NCBI RefSeq assembly: GCF_900104395.1
Contig: NZ_FMXX01000027.1
Length of the DNA stretch: 38,248 nt
Direction: 5' to 3' (one strand)
Origin: Fusobacterium_C necrophorum
GTDB taxonomy: Bacteria > Fusobacteriota > Fusobacteriia > Fusobacteriales > Fusobacteriaceae
The notes beneath the pieces are model-generated. The model made no database searches and was not told the origin of the DNA. It saw only the letters and a list, made by a program, of their open reading frames with translations. Shown piece by piece: positions 8,593 to 15,724 of the stretch (the first letter of the stretch is position 1; the number at the start of each line of letters is the position of its first letter). The translations under genes were made by a program, and so were the position numbers.

Positions 8593-9483
8593 TTGAAAGC
8601 AGGATTTATAGCGGTAGTAGGGAGGCCTAATGTAGGAAAATCAACCTTGATGAATAAGCTGGTAGCGGAAAAGGTAGCGATTGTGTCAGATAAAGCCGGA
8701 ACAACACGAGATAATATTAAGGGAATTTTAAATGTTCAAGGAAAACAATATATTTTTATTGATACTCCGGGAATTCATAAACCCAAACATCTTTTGGGAG
8801 AGTATATGACGGACATTGCAATTCGAAGTTTTAAGGACGCAGATGCGATTTTATTTTTGTTAGATGGAACACAGGAAATCAGTACCGGAGATTTTTTCGT
8901 TTGGGAGAAAATAAAAGAGACTCGAAAACCTGTCGTTGTTCTGGTAAATAAAATAGACAAAATCAGTGATCAGGAGATAGAAGAAAAGAAAGCGGAAATT
9001 GTTGAAAAATTGGGAGAGGGATTGAAAGTAGTCTTCGCTTCCGGAATGTATTCTTTTGGATTGGCACGTCTATTGGAAGCCTTAGAGGAGTATTTAGAGG
9101 AAGGAATTCAATATTATCCGGAGGATATGTATACAGATATGTCTGTTTATCGAATGATTACGGAAATTGTACGAGAAAAAATATTGGAAAAGACAAGAGA
9201 TGAAATTCCTCATTCGGTTGCCATTGAAATTTTAAATGTTACGGAGCGAAAAGAAGCAAAGGATAAGTTTGATATCAATATCTATGTGGAGAGAGCTTCC
9301 CAAAAAGGAATTCTAATTGGAAAAAACGGGAAAATGTTAAAAGAGATTGGAAGTGAAGCGAGAAAGGAAATAGAAAGTTTATTGGAGCGAAAAATTTATC
9401 TGACTCTTTGGGTAAAAGTGAAAGATGATTGGAGGAAGAAGAAACCATTTTTAAAGGAGTTGGGATACTCTTACGAGGAGTAA
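8593..9483 (+). CDS. era: GTPase Era
   Basis: 296 aa. Era binds the 3' end of 16S rRNA during 30S assembly. G1 GRPNVGKS is at residues 10-17, G3 is DTPGIH, G4 is NKID, and the C-terminal KH domain includes GILIGKNGKMLKEIG. The start is TTG at 8593, directly after the preceding stop, with AGGAG at 8580-8584. The length is typical (about 300 aa). The following gene has its own promoter. Confidence 0.97.
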   Translation: MKAGFIAVVGRPNVGKSTLMNKLVAEKVAIVSDKAGTTRDNIKGILNVQGKQYIFIDTPGIHKPKHLLGEYMTDIAIRSFKDADAILFLLDGTQEISTGDFFVWEKIKETRKPVVVLVNKIDKISDQEIEEKKAEIVEKLGEGLKVVFASGMYSFGLARLLEALEEYLEEGIQYYPEDMYTDMSVYRMITEIVREKILEKTRDEIPHSVAIEILNVTERKEAKDKFDINIYVERASQKGILIGKNGKMLKEIGSEARKEIESLLERKIYLTLWVKVKDDWRKKKPFLKELGYSYEE

Positions 9484-9489
9484 AATAGG

Positions 9490-9518
9490 TTGACAAAGTT
9501 GTGAGAAAAGATTACAAT
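9490..9518 (+). promoter_or_regulatory. sigma-70 promoter for mrp-crt-hbd
   Basis: TTGACA (9490-9495), a 17-nt spacer and TACAAT (9513-9518), about 40 nt before the mrp ATG. Near-consensus with optimal spacing. Confidence 0.85.
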
Positions 9519-9559
9519 CTAGATAAGGAATGATTATAGGAGAGTATGGAGGTAATAAA

Positions 9560-10384
9560 ATGTCAGGATGTAGCACTTGTCCATCTTCTAGCGGATGTAG
9601 TACAGAAAAGAAAGCGACTTGTGGAGAAAAAAATGCCAATCCTTTGAATCAAATAAAAAAAGTAATTGGAGTTATGAGCGGAAAAGGTGGAGTAGGAAAA
9701 TCAACGGTCACCGTCTTACTGGCAAAAGAACTACAGACAAGAGGATATAAAGTGGGAATTTTAGATGGAGATATTACGGGACCAAGTATTCCGAGACTAA
9801 CGGGAATACGAGAGGAAAGAGCAGAAGCGGTTTCCGAAACTGAAATATTTCCCGTGTTGACAAAAGAAGGAATTAAAGTGATGTCCTTGAATTTACTGTT
9901 GGAGGATGAAAATGAACCAGTCGTATGGAGAGGACCGGTTGTCGGAAATGTCGTAAAGCAATTTTGGAATGATGTGATTTGGGGAGAATTGGATTTTCTT
10001 TTCATTGATATGCCACCGGGAACGGGAGATGTCGCCTTGACGGTAATGCAATCTCTTCCTTTGGACGGAGTGGTTATGGTATCAGTCCCTCAGGACATGG
10101 TTTCCATGATTGTAGCAAAGGCTGTCAATATGACAAAGAAAATGAATATTCCTATCCTTGGACTGGTAGAAAATATGAGTTATATCGTTTGTCCCGGGTG
10201 TGAAAGCATCATTCATTTTCATGATAACAATGGAGGCAAAGATTCCTTACAGGAAATGAATTTAAATCTTTTAGGGGAGCTTCCTATGAAACAAGAAATT
10301 GCAAAAATGACGCAAGGAGATGATTCTGGAATTGGTATGATTTTCAAAGAAATTACGGATCGATTCTTGAAACTTTTAAAATAG
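9560..10384 (+). CDS. mrp: Mrp/NBP35-type iron-sulfur carrier ATPase
   Basis: 274 aa. The deviant Walker A loop GKGGVGKST (residues 41-49) and the downstream DMPPGTGD motif define the Mrp/NBP35 branch of ParA-like ATPases, which assemble and pass on Fe-S clusters. A C-terminal CPGC pair is the expected cluster-binding site at the dimer interface. The N-terminus is short and Cys-rich (C4, C7, C13, C21), closer to the NBP35 style than to the DUF59-fused Mrp of enterobacteria. The ATG at 9560 has GGAGG eight bases upstream; a start ten codons earlier lacks support. crt follows after 37 nt. Confidence 0.92.
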   Translation: MSGCSTCPSSSGCSTEKKATCGEKNANPLNQIKKVIGVMSGKGGVGKSTVTVLLAKELQTRGYKVGILDGDITGPSIPRLTGIREERAEAVSETEIFPVLTKEGIKVMSLNLLLEDENEPVVWRGPVVGNVVKQFWNDVIWGELDFLFIDMPPGTGDVALTVMQSLPLDGVVMVSVPQDMVSMIVAKAVNMTKKMNIPILGLVENMSYIVCPGCESIIHFHDNNGGKDSLQEMNLNLLGELPMKQEIAKMTQGDDSGIGMIFKEITDRFLKLLK

Positions 10385-10421
10385 GGGATTGTTGTACAAA
10401 CAAATAGTAGGAGGGTGTATT

Positions 10422-11198
10422 ATGGAATTTGTAAAATATCAACAAGAAGGATTTATCGGAGTAGTGACCATTGACAGACCGAAGGCCTTGAATGCATTAA
10501 ACAGTCAAGTATTGGAAGAACTGGATAAAACATTTGATGCCGTGGACTTACAAAAAACAAGAGCTATCGTATTGACCGGAGCGGGAGAAAAGTCTTTTGT
10601 AGCGGGAGCGGATATTGCAGAAATGTATTCTCTGTCACAAAAAGAAGCGGAAGAATTTGGAAAAAGAGGAAATAGAGTTTTCAGAAAAATTGAAACTTTT
10701 CCTATTCCTGTGATTGCGGCTATCAACGGATTTGTGTTGGGAGGAGGGTGCGAAATTGCTATGAGTTGTGATATTCGTATCTGTTCGGACAATGCTTTAT
10801 TCGGACAGCCGGAAGTAGGACTAGGAATTACTCCCGGATTTGGAGGGACCCAACGGCTAGCCAGATTGATTGGACAAGGAAAGGCAAAAGAAATTATTTT
10901 TTCTTGTAAGAATATGAAGGCGGAAGAAGCCTTTTCCGTAGGACTGGTAAATGCAGTGTATCCATTGGCGGATTTAATGTCGGAAGCTATGAAACTGGCA
11001 AATAAAATTGCAAAAAATGCTCCGATTGCAGTGAGAATGTGTAAGGAAGCTATCAATGGGGGTTATGATTTAGCAATGGATGATGCGGTGGATTTCGAAT
11101 CCAAGTTATTTGCTCAATGTTTCGAAACGGAAGATCAGCGAGAAGGAATGAAAGCATTCTTGGAAAAAAGAAAAATAGAAGGATTCAACAATAAATAA
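10422..11198 (+). CDS. crt: enoyl-CoA hydratase / 3-hydroxybutyryl-CoA dehydratase (crotonase)
   Basis: 258 aa crotonase-fold enzyme. AGADIAEM and GFVLGGGCEIAMSCDI form the oxyanion hole, and both catalytic Glu positions (GGGCE and FGQPEVGLG) are kept, so hydratase activity is expected. GTQRLARL follows as in short-chain crotonases. The start is ATG at 10422 with AGGAGG nine bases upstream. Together with hbd, 34 nt downstream, it covers the middle steps between acetoacetyl-CoA and crotonyl-CoA of butyrate formation. Thiolase and butyryl-CoA dehydrogenase are not in the window. Confidence 0.93.
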   Translation: MEFVKYQQEGFIGVVTIDRPKALNALNSQVLEELDKTFDAVDLQKTRAIVLTGAGEKSFVAGADIAEMYSLSQKEAEEFGKRGNRVFRKIETFPIPVIAAINGFVLGGGCEIAMSCDIRICSDNALFGQPEVGLGITPGFGGTQRLARLIGQGKAKEIIFSCKNMKAEEAFSVGLVNAVYPLADLMSEAMKLANKIAKNAPIAVRMCKEAINGGYDLAMDDAVDFESKLFAQCFETEDQREGMKAFLEKRKIEGFNNK

Positions 11199-11232
11199 AA
11201 ATACTGACAAAAATACTAAGGAGGACATGAAT

Positions 11233-12066
11233 ATGAAAGTTGGAGTTATTGGAGCCGGAACTATGGGGTCTGGAATTGCACAAGCATTTGCACAAGCAGA
11301 GGGATATGAAGTAGTATTGTGCGATATTAATGATGAATTTGCTGCAAGAGGAAAGGAAAAATTAAAAAAAGGATTTGACAAAAGAATTGCCAAAGGAAAA
11401 ATGGAACAAGCGGTAGCAGACTCCATTCTTTCTAAAATTACAACCGGAACAAAAGAAAAATGTGGAGATTGTGATTTAATCATCGAAGCTGCTGTTGAAA
11501 ATATGGAAATCAAAAAACAAACCTTTAAAGAATTACAGGCAATTTGCAAACCGGAAGCGATCTTTGCAACAAATACTTCTTCTTTATCCATTACAGAAAT
11601 TGGGGCAGGATTGGATAGACCGGTCATTGGAATGCACTTCTTTAACCCTGCACCGGTTATGAAATTGGTGGAAGTGATTGCCGGATTGAATACACCGGTA
11701 GAAATGGTGGACACGATTAAAAAAGTTTCCGAAGAAATTGGAAAAGTTCCTGTACAGGTAGAAGAAGCGGCAGGATTTGTGGTAAACAGAGTTTTAATTC
11801 CTATGATCAATGAAGCGGTAGGAATTTATGCAGATGGAGTTGCTTCCGTAGAAGGAATCGATGCTGCAATGAAATTGGGAGCAAATCATCCGATGGGACC
11901 TTTAGCCTTAGGAGATTTGATCGGATTGGATGTTTGTCTAGCTATTATGGAAGTATTGTATAAAGAATTTGGAGATACGAAATACAGACCTCATCCATTG
12001 TTGAGAAAAATGGTTCGTGGTGGAAAATTAGGAATGAAATCGGGAGAAGGATTCTACAAATATTAA
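11233..12066 (+). CDS. hbd: 3-hydroxybutyryl-CoA dehydrogenase
   Basis: 277 aa, two-domain NAD(P)-dependent dehydrogenase. The Rossmann motif GAGTMGSGIAQAFA starts at residue 7. The catalytic His is in GMHFFNPAPVMKLVE, and GFVVNRVLIPMINEA marks the C-terminal domain. The start is decided by AAGGAGG (11218-11224), which is only 2 nt from the ATG at 11227 but 8 nt from the ATG at 11233. It should interconvert acetoacetyl-CoA and 3-hydroxybutyryl-CoA, paired with crt just upstream. A terminator follows directly. Confidence 0.95.
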   Translation: MKVGVIGAGTMGSGIAQAFAQAEGYEVVLCDINDEFAARGKEKLKKGFDKRIAKGKMEQAVADSILSKITTGTKEKCGDCDLIIEAAVENMEIKKQTFKELQAICKPEAIFATNTSSLSITEIGAGLDRPVIGMHFFNPAPVMKLVEVIAGLNTPVEMVDTIKKVSEEIGKVPVQVEEAAGFVVNRVLIPMINEAVGIYADGVASVEGIDAAMKLGANHPMGPLALGDLIGLDVCLAIMEVLYKEFGDTKYRPHPLLRKMVRGGKLGMKSGEGFYKY

Positions 12067-12073
12067 TAAAAGA

Positions 12074-12107
12074 AAGGGAGAGCATATTTTACTCTCCCTT
12101 ATTTTTT
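12074..12107. terminator. bidirectional terminator between hbd and the lpxL-like gene
   Basis: AAGGGAGAG (12074-12082) pairs with CTCTCCCTT (12092-12100), with a 9-nt loop. A T tract follows on the + strand, and the other side gives T-rich RNA on the - strand. The minus-strand gene's stop codon (12089-12091) lies in the loop, so one hairpin serves both convergent genes. Confidence 0.88.
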
Positions 12108-13006
12108 TCTCTTAGAAAAGGAGGAAGGAGCCCTTCTTTTTTAAAATCTCGATATAGATTCCAACGGTCATGGAACCACATCCATTGCTCCGGATGTTTG
12201 CGAATGACATCTTCCATTTTATGAATAAGAATCTGTGTATTTTCTAAAATATCTTGTTTGCTGTTTTCCGTCCGAATCAAGGGAATTTCCTCTGAAATAT
12301 AAATGCTGGTAGTATTGTCCTCTTCCAAGCAAGAATATACGAGAAACAGAGGCATATTGTACTTATAAGCAAGACTGACAGCCCCTGTCGGAGCCACAGT
12401 TTCTAAACCGAAGAAATGAACGTGAGCTCCTTTATCCCTATGATCTGAAAAAAGAGCATAGATATATTTTTTTTCTTTTTTTTGGTAAGCTTGTAGTTGT
12501 CTTACGGTTTGTTTGGATTTTGTCAATAAATCCAGTTTTAAATTTTTCTTTCTAGTTTCGATGATAAATTTTTCAAGATAGGGATTTCTTTGATCTTTAG
12601 CCACGGTTACAATAGGAAAGCCATCTCCGGCTTTTACAGCGGCTTCCATATTTCCCATGTGCATGACAGCAGCCATGACTCCTCTTCCTTTCCAATAGGC
12701 TTTTTTCATAGAACTTTGATTGTAAATATGGACTTTTTCTTGTAAGTAGCTGTCATACCAGAGAGTCGATAAGAAGTATTTTGTCATAATTTGATAGGAA
12801 TGAACAGCAATTTTTTTTCTTTCCTCCTCTGTTTTTTCCGGAAAGGCAAGTTGTAAATTCCAAAGAGTTGTTTGTCTTCTTGACGAGATCAAATAATAGG
12901 CTGCTTTTCCCAAAAAATTTCCAAAAGCAAAACGAGTTTTTTCCGGCAGCCATAATAGAAGTTGTCGAAAAAATAACAATAGATAAAATTGAATGCGGTA
13001 CTTCAT
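12089..13006 (-). CDS. lipid A biosynthesis acyltransferase, LpxL/HtrB family
   Basis: 305 aa. An N-terminal hydrophobic anchor is followed by the HX4E catalytic motif in HMGNMEA, and near the C-terminus by HPEQWMWFHDRW, typical of lauroyl/myristoyl transferases acting on Kdo-lipid A at the inner membrane. Such a gene implies an LPS- or LOS-bearing outer membrane. The start has AAAGGAG (13014-13020) upstream and an extended -10 promoter. The transcript converges on hbd. It could be any of the LpxL, LpxM or LpxP subtypes; the acyl chain cannot be told from sequence alone. Confidence 0.9.
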   Translation of the reverse strand: MKYRIQFYLLLFFRQLLLWLPEKTRFAFGNFLGKAAYYLISSRRQTTLWNLQLAFPEKTEEERKKIAVHSYQIMTKYFLSTLWYDSYLQEKVHIYNQSSMKKAYWKGRGVMAAVMHMGNMEAAVKAGDGFPIVTVAKDQRNPYLEKFIIETRKKNLKLDLLTKSKQTVRQLQAYQKKEKKYIYALFSDHRDKGAHVHFFGLETVAPTGAVSLAYKYNMPLFLVYSCLEEDNTTSIYISEEIPLIRTENSKQDILENTQILIHKMEDVIRKHPEQWMWFHDRWNLYRDFKKEGLLPPFLREKNKGE

Positions 13007-13032
13007 AAAAACGCTCCTTTGTATTTTCTTTT

Positions 13033-13041
13033 ATTATAACA
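13033..13041 (-). promoter_or_regulatory. extended -10 promoter for the lpxL-like gene
   Basis: Read on the minus strand, TGTTATAAT gives a perfect -10 TATAAT with the TGn extension, about 27 nt before the start codon. No clear -35 box was found at 17 nt, as is usual for extended -10 promoters. Confidence 0.65.
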
Positions 13042-13100
13042 CATCTTCAAAGACTTGTTTGAATTTTCTTTTTATAAATCTAGCGAAATAAATGGCTTTG

Positions 13101-13109
13101 TGTTATAAT
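13101..13109 (+). promoter_or_regulatory. extended -10 promoter for mtnN-folC-hprK
   Basis: TGTTATAAT again gives TGn plus a perfect TATAAT, 34 nt before the mtnN ATG. It is divergent from, and has the same nine bases as, the lpxL-like promoter at 13033-13041. Confidence 0.65.
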
Positions 13110-13143
13110 TTTTTATGAGTAAATAGAATAGGGGGAGCATGAC

Positions 13144-13860
13144 ATGAGAATTGGAATTATGGGAGCAATGCATGAGGAAATTATTGAATTAAAACGAGAT
13201 TTGGAGGAAGACTATCATATAGAAAAAATTGGAGATTTAGAATTTATGATAGGAAAATTGTACGGCAGAGAGGTGGTATTGGTAGAAGGTGGCATTGGAA
13301 AAGTCAATGCGGCCTTATGTGCTACCTTGTTGAATCAACATTTTCAGGTCGATGCTCTACTGTTTACAGGAGTGGCGGGGGCTTTGCATCCCGAAATTGA
13401 AATTGCGGACATTGTATTGGGAACGGAGCTTGTGGAACATGATTTTGATGTCACTGCTTTTGGTTATCCTTTGGGAAAAATTCCAAGAATGGACGTTCAT
13501 GCTTTTCCGGCAGATCCTCGCATATTGAAAGTGGCAGAAAAAGTGGGAAATCAGATTTTTGGGGAAAGTCATATATTTCAAGGAAGAATTTTAAGTGGGG
13601 ACCAGTTTGTGGCAGACCTTGAAAAAATACAGTTTTTACGGGAAACATTTGATGGATATTGCACAGAGATGGAAGGAGCCGCAGTAGCCCATGTCTGTCA
13701 TATTTTAGGAACTCCCTTTTTGATTATTCGTTCCATTTCGGACAAGGCAAATCATGAAGCTCAAATGGATTATCCGGAATTTGTAAAAATAGCGGCTAAG
13801 AATTCAAAAAAAATGATAGAAGGAATCTTACAAGAAAGCATTTGGGAGGAGACATTATGA
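13144..13860 (+). CDS. mtnN: 5'-methylthioadenosine/S-adenosylhomocysteine nucleosidase
   Basis: 238 aa. It removes adenine from methylthioadenosine and S-adenosylhomocysteine, recycling SAM by-products and feeding the AI-2 pathway. Glu12 in GAMHEEI, EMEGAAVAHVC, and the catalytic Asp in RSISDKA (D200) are all present. GGGGGAG lies six bases before the ATG. The stop overlaps the folC start (ATGA). Confidence 0.96.
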   Translation: MRIGIMGAMHEEIIELKRDLEEDYHIEKIGDLEFMIGKLYGREVVLVEGGIGKVNAALCATLLNQHFQVDALLFTGVAGALHPEIEIADIVLGTELVEHDFDVTAFGYPLGKIPRMDVHAFPADPRILKVAEKVGNQIFGESHIFQGRILSGDQFVADLEKIQFLRETFDGYCTEMEGAAVAHVCHILGTPFLIIRSISDKANHEAQMDYPEFVKIAAKNSKKMIEGILQESIWEETL

Positions 13861-15086
13861 TGAAAATTTATTCTCACTCTATGTTCGGAATTAAGTTAGG
13901 TCTACAAAATATGGAAAGATTATGCGAATGTTTGGGCCATCCCGAAAGAGCCTATAAAATCATACATATTGCGGGGACTAACGGAAAAGGATCCACTGCG
14001 ACAACTTTGGAAAAAATTTTATTGGAAGCCGGATACCGGGTTGGAAAGTATACTTCCCCTCATATTTTAAAATTCAATGAAAGAATCGTAGCGAATGGGG
14101 TGCAAATTTCAGAGGAAGAGATAGAATATTATTATTACCAAGTAGAAAAGATTATGAAGGAAGAGAAGATTGATGCTACTTTTTTTGAAATTACAACGGC
14201 AATGATGTTTTCTTATTTTCGAGATAAGGGACTTGATTATGTAGTATTAGAAACAGGAATGGGGGGACGTTTGGATGCTACCAATGTTTCCGAGGCTACT
14301 CTTTGTATTATTACCAATGTTTCTTTGGATCATACGGAATATTTGGGGGACAGTATTTATAAAATTGCAAAAGAAAAAGCCGGAATTATCAAAAATTGTC
14401 CGAAAGTTATCGTAGCGGATCAGCAGGAAGAATTTTTACAGGCTATCTTGGAAGAGAAGGCAGAGCTAATCAATGTTCTGAATAAATATGCAGATGCTCA
14501 TTACACTTTGGATTTTGAGAATTTTGTCACTCATATTGACATTGAGGGAAAACAATACCGTTTTTCTCTATTTGGAGATTATCAATACCACAATTTTTTA
14601 TGTGCTTATGAGGCTGCAAAACAATTGGGAATTTCAGAGGACATTATTCAGAAAGCGGCAGAAAAAGTAAGATGGGAATGTCGCTTTGAAGTGGTTTCCA
14701 AAGAGCCTCTTGTAATTTTAGACGGAGCTCACAATCCTGATGGAGTTAGAGAATTGGTAAAAATTGTAAAGCAGCATTATCAGAAGAGAGAAGTAGCTAT
14801 CCTAACTTCTATTTTAAGAGACAAAGATGTAAAAACCATGTTAGAAATGATGACAGAGATTTCCGATGATATTCTTTTAACTTCTTTGGATGATAATCCA
14901 AGGGGGAGTACGGCAGAGGAACTATTTCACATTGTCAATCAACCGGCGATTTTCTCAATAGAAGAGGATATGAAGAGGGCCTATGACAAGCTGATCAAAA
15001 AGAACCGAAAGTTAAATATTATTTGTGGTTCTTTTTATACTTTAATCAAATGGAAAGAGGAAGTACAAACCGATGAAATTAATTAG
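13857..15086 (+). CDS. folC: folylpolyglutamate synthase / dihydrofolate synthase
   Basis: 409 aa Mur-ligase-like enzyme that adds glutamate to folates and may also make dihydrofolate. P-loop GTNGKGST is near residue 43, TTAMMFSYFRD follows the conserved FFEITTA stretch, then ITNVSLDHTEYLG, and VILDGAHNPDG at the start of the C-terminal domain. ATG 13857 overlaps the mtnN stop; a second ATG is immediately adjacent (13860). The 3' end overlaps the next gene by 14 bases. Confidence 0.94.
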   Translation: MMKIYSHSMFGIKLGLQNMERLCECLGHPERAYKIIHIAGTNGKGSTATTLEKILLEAGYRVGKYTSPHILKFNERIVANGVQISEEEIEYYYYQVEKIMKEEKIDATFFEITTAMMFSYFRDKGLDYVVLETGMGGRLDATNVSEATLCIITNVSLDHTEYLGDSIYKIAKEKAGIIKNCPKVIVADQQEEFLQAILEEKAELINVLNKYADAHYTLDFENFVTHIDIEGKQYRFSLFGDYQYHNFLCAYEAAKQLGISEDIIQKAAEKVRWECRFEVVSKEPLVILDGAHNPDGVRELVKIVKQHYQKREVAILTSILRDKDVKTMLEMMTEISDDILLTSLDDNPRGSTAEELFHIVNQPAIFSIEEDMKRAYDKLIKKNRKLNIICGSFYTLIKWKEEVQTDEIN

Positions 15087-15708
15087 ATTGTTAAACCTAG
15101 TATTACTTCTTATTTTTTTATTCTTCATGTATCATATTTATCAAATTTACAGGGAAGAAGGAATGAGACGAGCAGCGGAAAATGCTAAAATTGAGAAAGA
15201 AGTGGAAGAGTCTTTTGCCCTTCGGAAGAAAAATTTTTACTTAACACAAAAAGATGCTCCTCTTCGCCAAAAGGAAAGGAAAGAAACAATTGAAGAAGGA
15301 AATCCGGAGGAAAATAAACAAGAAATTTTGAAAGAGCAATTGGAAGAAAAAATGGAAAATACCATTGCAAGTACTTGGAATACTCTTACAGAGAAAACAG
15401 ATTCTGTGGAGAAAAAAGAAAAGAAAGTCGCAAAAAAAATAGAGAAAAAAGTAGAAAAGCCAGTAGAACAACCAAAAAAAGTAGAAACAATACAAAACGA
15501 AAAAAGAAAAACAGAGCCGAAAAAGGAAGGAAAGAAAGAAACTCCAAAGGCAGTGATCATTGAGAAAAAAGAAAAGAAAGAAAAACCGGTAGAACAACCG
15601 AAAGCACCTGCTCCGGTGGTAACGGAAATTAAGGAAGTGAAATTACCGAAACCTGTGGAGGGAGAAATTCGAGAAATTGAAGGGACCTTTGATGCAAGTT
15701 CCCTATAA
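15073..15708 (+). CDS. membrane-anchored Lys/Glu/Pro-rich protein of unknown function
   Basis: 211 aa. It has one N-terminal membrane helix (about residues 7-26) with a short basic start, so the rest is probably periplasmic. Residues 30-211 are highly charged and low in complexity, dominated by Lys and Glu, with a repeated element (KPVEQPKK / KPVEQPKA) and a final acidic-hydrophobic tail ending FDASSL. The layout recalls the anchor and spacer of TonB or TolA, but no TonB C-terminal domain is seen. It overlaps folC by 14 bases and precedes the HPr kinase by 16 nt, so it is co-transcribed with both. Confidence 0.7.
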   Translation: MKLIRLLNLVLLLIFLFFMYHIYQIYREEGMRRAAENAKIEKEVEESFALRKKNFYLTQKDAPLRQKERKETIEEGNPEENKQEILKEQLEEKMENTIASTWNTLTEKTDSVEKKEKKVAKKIEKKVEKPVEQPKKVETIQNEKRKTEPKKEGKKETPKAVIIEKKEKKEKPVEQPKAPAPVVTEIKEVKLPKPVEGEIREIEGTFDASSL

Positions 15709-15724
15709 AAGAGGAAGGTAGGAT

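Noticed and set aside
10505..11056. 183-aa open frame on the minus strand inside crt
   Set aside because: Antisense shadow of a well-supported crotonase gene, with no ribosome site and no recognisable domain.
11106..11810. 234-aa open frame on the minus strand inside hbd
   Set aside because: Antisense to hbd; Ser/Thr/Ile-rich composition typical of a reversed coding strand, no motif.
14488..14670. 60-aa frame inside folC
   Set aside because: Alternative frame of folC without ribosome site or homology.
15237..15597. Two Phe/Leu-rich minus-strand frames opposite the Lys/Glu-rich protein
   Set aside because: Phe runs arise from reading the AAA/GAA-rich strand backwards; not genes.
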